From: Moraxellaceae bacterium
Lineage (GTDB): Bacteria; Pseudomonadota; Gammaproteobacteria; Pseudomonadales; Moraxellaceae
Length of the DNA: 39,171 nucleotides
Assembly: GCA_029267635.1 (NCBI GenBank)
Contig: JAJUIK010000020.1
Span: 1-39,171 of the forward strand
Direction of reading: 5' to 3'
Shown here: positions 8,326-15,841 of the stretch, piece after piece
How positions within the stretch are numbered: position 1 is the stretch's first letter
Layout: the number at the start of each line of letters is the position of its first letter
The notes under the pieces: model-generated
Seen by the model: only the letters and a program-made list of their open reading frames with translations
Database searches by the model: none
What the model was told of the DNA's origin: nothing
Program-made: the position numbers and the translations under genes

Positions 8326-8596
8326 GGGCAGGGCTTCCGGGGTAAAGTTTTTCAGGAATAATTCAGCTGCTTGATTATAGCTGCATGCCTGATCAATCAC
8401 AGCTTTTGGCCTGGTCTATATCCCTGTTCGGCTTGCTGTAATTCATCGGTATTTTTCTGCAAATTTCAGCTTTTTCTCACCAAGTTTATCTATCTTTTCA
8501 GCAACAGCCTTGCTATCGTTTCCAGCACAATTTTTTTATAAATAGCATGCGCACACGGCGGTGGCGCTGCAAAATCAGCAGTGGAGTGGGTAAGCG

Positions 8597-9961
8597 ATGC
8601 ATCTGCATATTTTGGGAATTTGTGGCACTTTTATGGGCTCTCTGGCCTTGCTGGCACGTGAGCTGGGCCACACCGTGACCGGCTCAGACCAAAATGTTTA
8701 TCCACCGATGTCCACCCAGTTAGAAAATGCCGGCATTACTCTCATGCAAGGCTATGATCGTAGCCATTTACAGCCGCATCCGGATCTGGTGATTGTTGGT
8801 AATGCTATGAAACGCGGCATTGATGCGGTTGAATACATGCTTGATGCGGGCTTGGCATATATTTCCGGCCCACAATTTCTCGCTGATCATGTCCTGCAAG
8901 GTAAGCATGTTTTAGGCGTAGCAGGAACGCATGGCAAAACCACCACCACCACCATGCTAGCCTGGGTATTGGATCAAGCCGGTTTAAATCCAGGTTTTCT
9001 GATTGGTGGCGTACCGCTCGGTTTTAGTGAAAGTGCACGTTTAGGCGGTGGTCAATATTTTGTGGTGGAAGCCGATGAATATGATTCGGCCTTTTTCGAC
9101 AAACGTTCCAAATTTGTGCATTACCATCCACGTACCGCAATCCTGAATAACCTCGAATTTGACCATGCCGATATCTTTGATGATTTGGCTGCGATCCAAA
9201 AACAGTTCCATCATCTAGTACGTACCATTCCAAGCCAGGGCCGTATTATTGCACCGATCACCGAAACGTATATCGATGAAGTGCTGGACATGGGCTGCTG
9301 GACGCCAGTTGTGCGTACCAGTCTGGAAAATCATCCGCAAGCTGCGCTTTCTGCAGAACTGATTGCGATTGATGGCAGCCATTTCAAAGTTCTGGATCAA
9401 GGGCAGGTGAGTGGGGAAGTACGCTGGAATATGACCGGCCAACATAGCGTTGCCAATGCACTGGCAACCATTGCAGCAGCACAGCATGTCGGGGTTTCCA
9501 TTGCACAGGCCTGTGCAGCATTGTCAAATTTTGGCGGTGTGAAACGCCGTATGGAGCTGTTAGGCACGGTGCGTGGCATTGAAGTCTATGATGACTTTGC
9601 ACATCATCCTACTGCGATTGAAACCACACTGGATGGCGCACGTAAACGTCTGGGTGAACGCCGTTTATGGGCCATTATCGAGCCACGTTCCAATACCATG
9701 CGCATGGGTAGCCATAAAGACGGGCTGGCGCATTCTGCACGTCTGGCCAATGAAGTGATCTGGTATCAGCCGGAAGGCCTGGATTGGGACTTAGAGCCAG
9801 TGGTTCAGGCATCAACCAATGCTGCACAAGTCAGCCGCTCACTGGATGAGATCATCCAGCGTATTGTGAATGAAGCAGGTGAGGGGGATGCCGTGGTGAT
9901 CATGTCAAATGGCGGTTTTGGTGGCCTGCACCAAAAACTGATGGCTGCACTGCAAGCATAA
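8597..9961 (+). CDS. mpl: UDP-MurNAc:L-Ala-gamma-D-Glu-meso-DAP ligase Mpl
   Basis: Cytoplasmic Mur-ligase-type enzyme that attaches the recycled tripeptide L-Ala-gamma-D-Glu-mDAP to UDP-MurNAc, saving new murein precursors. It has 454 residues, the usual length. An N-terminal Rossmann part starts MHLHILGICGTFMGSLA. The ATP loop is GVAGTHGKTTTTTM (108-121). The central domain has VEADEYDSAFFD and LNNLEFDHADIFD. The C-terminal domain has DDFAHHPTAIETTL and EPRSNTMRMG. The combination GICGTFMGS with DEYDSAFFDKRSK separates Mpl from MurC. It stands alone, ending at a strong terminator, and fits functionally with the transglycosylase and AnmK in this window. Confidence 0.97.
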   Translation: MHLHILGICGTFMGSLALLARELGHTVTGSDQNVYPPMSTQLENAGITLMQGYDRSHLQPHPDLVIVGNAMKRGIDAVEYMLDAGLAYISGPQFLADHVLQGKHVLGVAGTHGKTTTTTMLAWVLDQAGLNPGFLIGGVPLGFSESARLGGGQYFVVEADEYDSAFFDKRSKFVHYHPRTAILNNLEFDHADIFDDLAAIQKQFHHLVRTIPSQGRIIAPITETYIDEVLDMGCWTPVVRTSLENHPQAALSAELIAIDGSHFKVLDQGQVSGEVRWNMTGQHSVANALATIAAAQHVGVSIAQACAALSNFGGVKRRMELLGTVRGIEVYDDFAHHPTAIETTLDGARKRLGERRLWAIIEPRSNTMRMGSHKDGLAHSARLANEVIWYQPEGLDWDLEPVVQASTNAAQVSRSLDEIIQRIVNEAGEGDAVVIMSNGGFGGLHQKLMAALQA

Positions 9962-9975
9962 TTCTGTAACGATTG

Positions 9976-10006
9976 AAAAGCCCAACTTCGAGTTGGGCTT
10001 TTTTTT
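9976..10006 (+). terminator. Terminator after mpl
   Basis: AAAAGCCCAACT / AGTTGGGCTTTT stem with a short loop, followed by a run of T. Confidence 0.92.
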
Positions 10007-10220
10007 GAGGAAATTTTTCCACGCCCCTCCCTATTTTTTGAATGCCGCCAAGCTATGCGTTGAGCCAATAAAAATATCCAGCGTTTTCAGTATCAGATCT
10101 TCAGCTTACAACCTGTCCACCCGGTCAACATTCATACAATCCTCTGCTTTTTCATGGCTATACAATTTGCAGGCTTTCAGTTAGGCTTTTTCTATCACAT
10201 AACAATATTCAGGGATTACC

Positions 10221-10802
10221 ATGCACATTGTCGAAGATATCTACTTATCCAAAGAAGAAGTTGAATCTTTACTCTTAGGGTTGATCAACTCGCAACTTGA
10301 ACCTGAATTTTTAATGCAAGATTTTGTCAAACATCAGGTATTTTCACTGGCTGAATTTTTTAAACAGGACCATGAACGCGAACTTGATTTTGCCCAGGTG
10401 ACTTGCCCCATCAAGGTACGTGCGCCTTACCAGAACCATCGTTTAAAACGGGATTTTCTGGTGGAGTTTCATCTCACCACCACGCCTTTTTTTAATTATG
10501 AGCCTGAGCAAAACAGCGTGTCTTATTCCTACATGATGAAAGACTTTTATCTCACCGATATCATCTTTTATGATGCCTATACCGGAGAGAACCTGCAGGC
10601 CTGGATGCAGAAACGATTCGTCATCCAGCAAGGCGAGCGCGAAATCGAAGTGAATTCGCTGTCCTGGTATGCCGAGTATAATTTGCCGCAAGTTACCCGC
10701 AATATGGTGTCTTTTGTGAAGGAAGAAGCTTATGACACCGGTTTGGATCAGATCGTCAATGAAGTCAATTTACGTTTGCAACAAGCCAAGCCAATCAACT
10801 AA
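10221..10802 (+). CDS. Protein of unknown function, 193 residues
   Basis: I do not recognise the family. The ATG at 10221 follows AGGGAT with good spacing, and codon use is like that of the neighbours, so it is probably a real gene. The product is acidic, with no signal peptide or membrane segment, so it is likely cytoplasmic. The N-terminal half is helical (EEVESLLLGLINSQLEPEFL). The middle has alternating aromatic and charged residues that suggest beta strands (VEFHLTTTPFFNY, SYSYMMKDFYLTDIIFYDAY). It stands alone between the mpl terminator and a long hairpin at 10821, so context gives no function. Confidence 0.75.
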   Translation: MHIVEDIYLSKEEVESLLLGLINSQLEPEFLMQDFVKHQVFSLAEFFKQDHERELDFAQVTCPIKVRAPYQNHRLKRDFLVEFHLTTTPFFNYEPEQNSVSYSYMMKDFYLTDIIFYDAYTGENLQAWMQKRFVIQQGEREIEVNSLSWYAEYNLPQVTRNMVSFVKEEAYDTGLDQIVNEVNLRLQQAKPIN

Positions 10803-10820
10803 ATCACGCTTTCAGGTATC

Positions 10821-10856
10821 AAACGCTGCATCTCTGTTCGCTACGATGCAGCGTTC
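10821..10856. terminator. Strong hairpin between convergent genes
   Basis: Perfect 11-base stem AACGCTGCATC (10822-10832) / GATGCAGCGTT (10845-10855) with a 12-base loop. There is no long T-run on either side, so it is either a weak terminator or an mRNA-end stabiliser for the 10221 gene and the acetyltransferase. Confidence 0.55.
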
Positions 10857-10883
10857 TGTAAGTTTATCATTCAACTATGCTGA

Positions 10884-11168
10884 TTATTTCTGCCATACAT
10901 CGGCAAAGCTTGGGTCACGCTGAAACATCACCACCACATAAGAACAGACCGGAATAATTTTGACCTGTTTGTCGCGTGCAAATGCCACTGCAGCATCCAG
11001 TAAATGACGCGCCACACCGTGACCGCGCATCGATGGACATACCCAAGTATGATCAATCACAAATTGCTGTTCACCTTTCCAGACATAAGTGAGTTCTCCT
11101 ACACGGCGTCCCTCACGTTCAATAAAAAATTCACCCTTTTGATTATTATGACTGTGCTGAATTTCCAT
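10884..11168 (-). CDS. Small GNAT-type N-acetyltransferase (YidJ/Acetyltransf_CG-like)
   Basis: A 94-residue single-domain member of the short GCN5-related acetyltransferases. The acetyl-CoA-binding motif is readable as TWVCPSMRGHGVARHLLDAAVAFARD, given here in two parts: TWVCPSMRGHGVA, then RHLLDAAVAFARD. The protein ends with KIIPVCSYVVVMF and a short tail, the usual end for this subfamily. Substrate is unknown. The ATG at 11168 has an excellent AGGAGAAA ribosome-binding site. The longer frame to 11285 is not needed. The gene is transcribed away from terC and shares its upstream region with the riboswitch leader. Confidence 0.88.
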   Translation of the reverse strand: MEIQHSHNNQKGEFFIEREGRRVGELTYVWKGEQQFVIDHTWVCPSMRGHGVARHLLDAAVAFARDKQVKIIPVCSYVVVMFQRDPSFADVWQK

Positions 11169-11339
11169 TCTTTTCTCCTTCTCATATTCACGCTGAGATG
11201 ATCTAACCATGCCATATTTTTCATGAAAATAATGTTGGATTTTCTGATTTTTGTCACTGTAAAATGCTGGCGAGAAAAATTGCATCCTGTTAAAAACTGT
11301 GCAATTCTATGCATACATTTCGGAAGTGATTGCGCTTCC

Positions 11340-11505
11340 AAAGCGAAATTAAAGTTTGAACAAGGGGAGTAGCCTCCTCCAAACGTGAACGGTTTAAGAT
11401 CTTTTGGATTTTAAGCCGTAGCGTGTCAGATATCGTCAATACACTTTGCAAAAAGTCGGTATCTGAGCATCCTGAAATATAGAAGGATGTAGGCAAGACC
11501 TTGAT
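11340..11505 (+). ncRNA. yybP-ykoY (Mn2+) riboswitch aptamer upstream of terC
   Basis: The leader has the two conserved parts of the yybP-ykoY aptamer: AAGGGGAGTAGCC (11362-11374) on the 5' side and GGCAAGACC (11492-11500) on the 3' side, with a paired region and a CGTCAATACAC internal segment between. The family is known to bind Mn2+ and to control TerC/Alx, MntP and related exporters. The gene downstream here is a TerC/Alx protein. Boundaries are approximate. Confidence 0.8.
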
Positions 11506-11575
11506 CATGTTGACACAGATGTTTAATTCATCTGGCAGCAGGTCAAGGTTTTTTTGTGCCCGTTTGCCAGATGTG
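11498..11575 (+). promoter_or_regulatory. Riboswitch expression platform: terminator plus alternative stem next to the terC ribosome-binding site
   Basis: ACCTTGA (11498-11504) pairs with TCAAGGT (11543-11549), and a run of seven T follows: a terminator whose 5' arm overlaps the aptamer's 3' conserved segment. Inside it CAGATG (11516-11521) pairs with CATCTG (11529-11534). CATCTGGCA (11529-11537) is also an exact complement of TGCCAGATG (11565-11573), which lies directly before the GGAG of terC. The layout therefore allows both transcriptional and translational control. Confidence 0.6.
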
Positions 11576-11586
11576 GAGATTTTATT

Positions 11587-12546
11587 ATGGAATCAATCGG
11601 CAATCTCTGGCTGTATCTGATTTTCTTTGGCATTGTCGGGGTAATGCTCATCATCGACTTTATGGGCTTCAAGCAGCATCAAGACCGTCCCGTTCCTATC
11701 AAGCAGGCCGCCTGGTGGAGCGCTGCCTGGGTGACGGTTTCCCTGCTGTTTGCCGGTGGCTTGTGGTTCTACTTGCAACAAAATGCCGGCATCACTGTCG
11801 CCAATCAGAAAACTCTCGAATTTATCACCGGTTATTTACTGGAAAAATCCCTGGCAATCGATAATGTATTTGTCTGGCTCATGATTTTCTCGGCTTTTGC
11901 CATTCCACCGGCCCTGCAACGACAGGTACTGCTCTACGGCGTACTTGGCGCGATTGTCCTGCGCACCATTTTTATTTTTATCGGGGCCTGGATGGTGCAG
12001 GAGTTTTCCTGGGTGCTGTATATTTTCGGTGCCTTCCTGGTCTACACCGGCTTTAAATTCCTGAAAGGGCAGGAAGAAGATGCAAATATCGAAGACATGA
12101 AGCTGTTGCAATGGTTACGCCGACATTTACCGATTACCCCGACGCTGCAAGGCAACAAGTTCTTTATCCGTCAAGCCGGCAAACTCTGGGTTACACCACT
12201 GTTTATTGTACTGATTCTAGTAGAATTTTCTGATGTAATTTTTGCAGTCGATTCCATTCCAGCCATTTTTGCCGTAACAAGTGATCCCTTTATTGTGCTT
12301 AGTGCCAATTTGATGGCAATTCTGGGTTTACGTGCAATGTTCTTCTTACTGGCGGGTGCGGCAGTGAAAATGCATTATCTGCCCTATGGCTTAGGAATTA
12401 TCCTGTTGTTCATTGGCTTTAAGATGTTGATGCTGGACTTTTTCCATGTACCTATCTGGTTATCGCTGGGCTTTATCGCGATTGTGCTGAGCATCACGGC
12501 TTATCTGTCACTGCGTCATCAGCAGCAGAACAGCGCCTCAAATTAA
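11587..12546 (+). CDS. TerC/Alx family integral membrane protein, probable Mn2+ exporter
   Basis: Inner-membrane protein of the TerC family; Alx-type members export manganese and are induced by Mn2+ or alkaline pH. The 319 residues hold about nine transmembrane segments, with the characteristic acidic intramembrane motifs EKSLAIDNVFVW and VEFSDVIFAVDSIPAI, plus ALQRQVLLYGVLGAIVLR. A His/Gln-rich tail ends in SASN. The ATG at 11587 with GGAG before it is chosen over the longer frame from 11554, whose first residues would be read from the terminator region. The gene is behind a yybP-ykoY riboswitch and ends at a hairpin at 12562, so it is regulated alone. Confidence 0.93.
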   Translation: MESIGNLWLYLIFFGIVGVMLIIDFMGFKQHQDRPVPIKQAAWWSAAWVTVSLLFAGGLWFYLQQNAGITVANQKTLEFITGYLLEKSLAIDNVFVWLMIFSAFAIPPALQRQVLLYGVLGAIVLRTIFIFIGAWMVQEFSWVLYIFGAFLVYTGFKFLKGQEEDANIEDMKLLQWLRRHLPITPTLQGNKFFIRQAGKLWVTPLFIVLILVEFSDVIFAVDSIPAIFAVTSDPFIVLSANLMAILGLRAMFFLLAGAAVKMHYLPYGLGIILLFIGFKMLMLDFFHVPIWLSLGFIAIVLSITAYLSLRHQQQNSASN

Positions 12547-12561
12547 TCGCCTATATGGTTT

Positions 12562-12595
12562 TCCTGAGAGCACACTCATTGTGCTTTCAGGATTT
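12562..12595 (+). terminator. Terminator-like hairpin after terC
   Basis: TCCTGAGAGCACA (12562-12574) / TGTGCTTTCAGGA (12580-12592): a 13-pair stem with one G-T wobble and a five-base loop, followed by TTT. Confidence 0.75.
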
Positions 12596-13024
12596 CATCT
12601 GGTGCAAAACTCGTCTTTTTACATTGCAGCACTATATCCAATGACTGCATGTCAGTCTCATTTTCTTTCATTTTTTCACAAAAATCACTGCCATATCCAC
12701 GCAATAGTGCTGCCGCTACGCCTCTGTAAATTGGCAAAGTTTTTGCAATTTTAAATAAAAAAACCTCAATTTTAGTGAACCTGCTTTCGGTTCATCTCCC
12801 TTCAGGCACTTTAAAATCTGGATAAATCAGCCTCAATGTGACCATTGAGATATTAAGCATTCAACCCTCACAGCAGATGTGCAGCTTTGATTTAATTTTT
12901 CGTGAACTGGAGAGGATGCAGCCGCAGATTTTTTCCATTAAGATTTGACCATTCATTCAGATTGACAGCTGTTGCAGGTCAACATCCTGTGATGTTCATT
13001 TTTCTCATTTTTAGGTAGCTTGCC
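12596..13024. other. Long gap before hpt without a recognised gene
   Basis: No supported coding frame. Small inverted repeats occur (TGAACC / GGTTCA at 12777-12794; CTCAAT / ATTGAG near 12834-12852) and could form structure in an hpt leader RNA. No known riboswitch was recognised. Confidence 0.4.
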
Positions 13025-13552
13025 ATGACCCTTCCGATGCATGTAATGATTTCTGCCGAGCAAATTCAGGCCAAAGTGCAGGAACTGGGACAACAAATTG
13101 ACGCCCATTATGCGCAACGTGATAAAGAGCTGGTGCTGATTGGCCTGCTACGCGGCTCTGTGATTTTTATGGCCGATTTATGCCGTGCCATCCAGAAACC
13201 GCATGAGCTGGATTTTATGACCGTTTCCAGCTATGGCAGTGGCACGGTTTCCACAGGTGATGTCAAAATCCTGAAAGATCTCGATGGAGAGATCCGTGGT
13301 AAAGACGTGTTGGTGGTGGAAGATATCATCGATTCAGGGCATACCCTAAACAAAGTGCTGGAGATTTTAAACACCCGCAATCCCAATTCAATTGAACTCT
13401 GTACCTTGGTGAGCAAACCGTCACGCCGTGAGATTGATTTACCGGTTAAATTCCTCGGTTTTGAAGTCGAAGATAAATTTATTGTGGGTTATGGTCTCGA
13501 CTATGACCAAAAATACCGTCATCTGCCATTTATTGGTGAAGTAGGGCTGTAA
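13025..13552 (+). CDS. hpt: Hypoxanthine phosphoribosyltransferase
   Basis: Purine salvage enzyme converting hypoxanthine (and, less well, guanine) with PRPP to IMP or GMP in the cytoplasm. The 175 residues match the family length. The PRPP-binding motif is [14 protein letters not shown], the flexible catalytic loop is [15 protein letters not shown], and the N-terminal [16 protein letters not shown] and the C-terminal [19 protein letters not shown] are the usual Hpt segments. It stands alone after a 430-base gap. The window also carries purE and purK for de novo synthesis. Confidence 0.96.
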   Translation: MTLPMHVMISAEQIQAKVQELGQQIDAHYAQRDKELVLIGLLRGSVIFMADLCRAIQKPHELDFMTVSSYGSGTVSTGDVKILKDLDGEIRGKDVLVVEDIIDSGHTLNKVLEILNTRNPNSIELCTLVSKPSRREIDLPVKFLGFEVEDKFIVGYGLDYDQKYRHLPFIGEVGL

Positions 13553-13724
13553 GTTTTACTCAGTTGTAGAAGAAAAATGGCATTTCGCCCACTTTTCTTT
13601 TTTACCTCGCTCAATTGCAACTTCCACAAAAACTCTACATCTGTTCACATACATACTCTTTTGCCAAAACGCTCGCTGCTGCATGCTAAAAAGTAAATAA
13701 CCAGCAAAAATAAGGAGAACTCTC

Positions 13725-13982
13725 ATGTGGGCATTACTTGTTGCGATTGTGGTGGGTTTTATAGCGGGTCTGATTGCACGTGCAATTCACCCGGGAGAAG
13801 ACAAAGCCGGCTTTCTGATCACCACCTTACTCGGGATTGCAGGTGCCTTGCTGGCGACTTTTGCTGGACGCTTGTTTGGACTCTATGAAGCCAACTCTTC
13901 TGCAGGTTTCATTGCTTCAGTGATTGGTGCCATTATTATTCTGTTTATTTACAATATGATCTCGAAACGTTCCAGAGCTTAA
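13725..13982 (+). CDS. GlsB/YeaQ/YmgE family stress-response membrane protein
   Basis: An 85-residue inner-membrane protein of the transglycosylase-associated (GlsB/YeaQ/YmgE) family, often induced by stress; the biochemical role is not known. Three glycine-rich hydrophobic segments are visible (LVAIVVGFIAGLIARAI, LITTLLGIAGALLATFAG and FIASVIGAIIILFIYNMI), joined by short polar loops with the family feature HPGEDKAGF. TAAGGAGA precedes the ATG. It stands alone, ending near a terminator at 14116. Confidence 0.9.
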   Translation: MWALLVAIVVGFIAGLIARAIHPGEDKAGFLITTLLGIAGALLATFAGRLFGLYEANSSAGFIASVIGAIIILFIYNMISKRSRA

Positions 13983-14115
13983 TGTCGTCAAAAAAAGCAC
14001 CCATCGGTTCTTTCTAGTGAGCTTTATATAAAAACTATCCGAACAACCATCTAAACCTGTTGTATAAAGGATTTCATTAGTGGGATGGCTTTTATACAGA
14101 TATAAATTTGCATCT

Positions 14116-14145
14116 AAAAAGCCGATTAAATTAAATCGGCTTTTT
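14116..14145. terminator. Perfect 12-base-stem terminator
   Basis: AAAAAGCCGATT / AATCGGCTTTTT with a six-base loop. It lies between the YeaQ-type gene and the toxin-antitoxin promoter and can act in either direction. Confidence 0.85.
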
Positions 14146-14206
14146 GCTGATTTTTGAGGTGTCACATGGTTATGGTCAGAATGAAAATAAACATAAAATA
14201 CCAAGT

Positions 14207-14239
14207 TTGACTCGTGCCATTTTGTGCCTTAAAATGGCA
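14207..14239 (+). promoter_or_regulatory. Toxin-antitoxin promoter with palindromic operator
   Basis: TTGACT (14207-14212), 17 bases, TAAAAT (14230-14235). A perfect inverted repeat TGCCATTTT (14215-14223) / AAAATGGCA (14231-14239) covers the spacer and -10. This is the place expected for autorepression by the antitoxin or the complex; the binding itself is inferred. Confidence 0.7.
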
Positions 14240-14264
14240 ATTGGTGGTATGTAGGGAGCATATT

Positions 14265-14546
14265 ATGACTACACTTGTCAAAAAACGAGTTCAATACACT
14301 GTTGATCAGGCAATCATGGAATCAGCAGAATACATCATGGCGAAAGTTGGTCTCACCCCTGCCACTGTACTTAGCATGGTTTACGCAGAAATTGCTCGTA
14401 CTGGCAAAATACCAGTCACTACCCAGGTGGGTGACGAGGATTTCAATACAGCAAGATTAATTGCTGTCAGCCATAATCTTCCAAGCGTAAAAGTATCTAA
14501 CGCTACTGATACTGCTGCTTTTTTAGAAGATGATGGCGGTTACTGA
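14265..14546 (+). CDS. RelB/DinJ-like antitoxin
   Basis: A 93-residue probable type II antitoxin. The N-terminal part has the ribbon-helix-helix pattern of RelB/DinJ proteins (a basic strand VKKRVQYTVDQAIMESAEYI, then VGLTPATVLSMVYAEIARTGKIP). The C-terminal tail is acidic and probably wraps the toxin. The ATG at 14265 has GGGAG upstream. The stop codon shares one base with the toxin start, so translation is coupled. Such antitoxins bind their own promoter, and a perfect palindrome overlaps the -10 here. The family call comes from sequence pattern and context. Confidence 0.75.
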   Translation: MTTLVKKRVQYTVDQAIMESAEYIMAKVGLTPATVLSMVYAEIARTGKIPVTTQVGDEDFNTARLIAVSHNLPSVKVSNATDTAAFLEDDGGY

Positions 14547-14869
14547 TGGCCCAAAAACTATATTGGGCTTATGTCGGTTTTACAGATATTGCCGATGGCA
14601 AGACCAGACCTGTTTTGTATATTCGTCAAACGGATACCGACTATGTAGTATTCCGTTTAAGCAGCCAGTACGAAAATAAGTCTGCTTTTATCAAGAGTAA
14701 ATATGTGGAAATTAAAAACTGGCAACAGGCAGGCTTAAAAAAGCCATCCTGGATTGATACAGTACAAACATATCAATTACCCATCAATAAAACGCAATTG
14801 ACCTACATTGGACAACTTTCTGCTGATGATTTAGAACGCTTAATCGAACACCTCGAAATCAAGAAGTAA
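14546..14869 (+). CDS. Probable MazF/PemK-like toxin
   Basis: A 107-residue partner of the RelB-like antitoxin, overlapping it by one base. The N-terminus, YWAYVGFTDIADGKTRPVLYI, has the MazF/PemK layout: a first strand, a loop, then a conserved Arg-Pro before a hydrophobic strand (read as VGFTDIADGKTRP then VLYI). Strands with VVFRLSSQY and a C-terminal helix, LSADDLERLIEHLEI, follow. MazF/PemK toxins are mRNA-cutting ribonucleases; that activity is inferred here, not shown. Pairing of a RelB-type antitoxin with this toxin class is a mixed combination. The pair ends at a strong terminator. Confidence 0.65.
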   Translation: MAQKLYWAYVGFTDIADGKTRPVLYIRQTDTDYVVFRLSSQYENKSAFIKSKYVEIKNWQQAGLKKPSWIDTVQTYQLPINKTQLTYIGQLSADDLERLIEHLEIKK

Positions 14870-14914
14870 ATTCAATTTGTATAAATTCAACTAGAATTAA
14901 TCGACACAGACAAT

Positions 14915-14948
14915 AAAAAAATCCTCCTATTTCTAGGAGGATTTTTTT
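14915..14948. terminator. Terminator between toxin and dsbC
   Basis: AAAAAAATCCTCCTA / TAGGAGGATTTTTTT with a TTTC loop: perfect, with A and T runs on both sides. Serves the toxin gene and the converging dsbC. Confidence 0.92.
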
Positions 14949-15009
14949 GTTTTTATATACTTTTAGTTGCTAGTAATAACTTTCGGTGCTTTTGAATGGC
15001 TGAGTAAAA

Positions 15010-15708
15010 TTACAAATCGAATTCTTTCCAGACCTGCTCCAGCTGTTCCGCAGGATAAGCGCCGACCAGCTTAAACCCATTGGATAAGATCAGGGTCGGC
15101 GTACCATTAACCCCTAAACTTTCCCCCAGTTTAAGATTCTGCTGAATCGGATTGCTACAGGTTGCCGTAGCGCTTGGGCTGATATTTTTCTGTAGCAGAT
15201 TACGCCAAGCCTGAGCCGGATTTTTATCACACCACACCTGTTTCGACACAGTAATGGATTGGGGCTTGAGCGGATAAATAAAGGTATAAATTGTCACGTC
15301 ATTCAGTTTGGCCAGCTCCGCTTCAAGACGTTTACAATATGGGCAATTTGGATCAGAAAATACCGCCAACTGGCGTTTTCCAGTACCTCGTACCGTCTTA
15401 ATGGCATTGTTGAGTGGCAGTTTTTTCCAATCAATGCTGTTATGTTGCAATACCAGATCTTTGGTCAGGTTTTTCTGATCTTTTAACCGAATCATGGAAC
15501 CCGTAAACAGGTACTGGCCCGTTTCATCCAGATAAACTACCTGCTCATTTAAAGTCGCACTGTATAACCCCGGCATTTCGGTTTTTTGCAGGTTTTCAAT
15601 ACTCAAAGCCGGATAATTCTGGCTCAATTTGGTTTTCAAGGTCTCTTCAGCTGCAATAGCAGAATGTGAGAACAACAACGCGGCAACAATAGAGCAAAGT
15701 TTTTTCAT
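15010..15708 (-). CDS. dsbC: Periplasmic thiol:disulfide isomerase DsbC family
   Basis: Dimeric periplasmic protein that reshuffles wrong disulfides, kept reduced by DsbD. The ATG at 15708 gives 232 residues and starts with a clear signal peptide (MKKLCSIVAALLFSHSAIAA). The N-terminal DsbC dimerisation domain covers about 21-85. The thioredoxin-fold domain has the active site CPYC (Cys122 and Cys125) after LAVFSDPN, a second cysteine pair typical of DsbC (VWCDKN and TATCSN), and the cis-proline segment GTPTLIL. The frame continues nine codons upstream to 15735, but the signal peptide fits the shorter start. The gene stands alone. Confidence 0.93.
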   Translation of the reverse strand: MKKLCSIVAALLFSHSAIAAEETLKTKLSQNYPALSIENLQKTEMPGLYSATLNEQVVYLDETGQYLFTGSMIRLKDQKNLTKDLVLQHNSIDWKKLPLNNAIKTVRGTGKRQLAVFSDPNCPYCKRLEAELAKLNDVTIYTFIYPLKPQSITVSKQVWCDKNPAQAWRNLLQKNISPSATATCSNPIQQNLKLGESLGVNGTPTLILSNGFKLVGAYPAEQLEQVWKEFDL

Positions 15709-15825
15709 GATTTTCAGAAGTTCTGGACAGATCAATTATAGCGTTCGATTCTACGCACAAATCCTTTGCAGAAGCAGGTGAATTTTCTAATTTACAACCA
15801 AAAAACTACCTGAACATGCAGCTCA

Positions 15826-15841
15826 AGTTTCACGTGGAACA
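15826..15841. promoter_or_regulatory. parS: parS-like ParB-binding site, about 10.5 kb from oriC
   Basis: AGTTTCACGTGGAACA matches the general parS consensus TGTTTCACGTGAAACA at 14 of 16 positions. The two differences include a change towards the Pseudomonas form (GTGGAAC). It is intergenic, directly after the dmeF stop codon, so coding constraint does not explain it. Confidence 0.7.

Noticed and set aside
11286..11339. Longer N-terminus for the small acetyltransferase (frame open to 11285)
   Set aside because: The ATG at 11168 has an excellent ribosome-binding site and the family length fits; the extension has none.
11290..11508. Minus-strand frame over the terC leader
   Set aside because: The stretch is the yybP-ykoY aptamer, whose conserved RNA motifs explain it.
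12777..12852. Riboswitch in the hpt leader
   Set aside because: Only short inverted repeats, without the conserved cores of purine or other known riboswitches.
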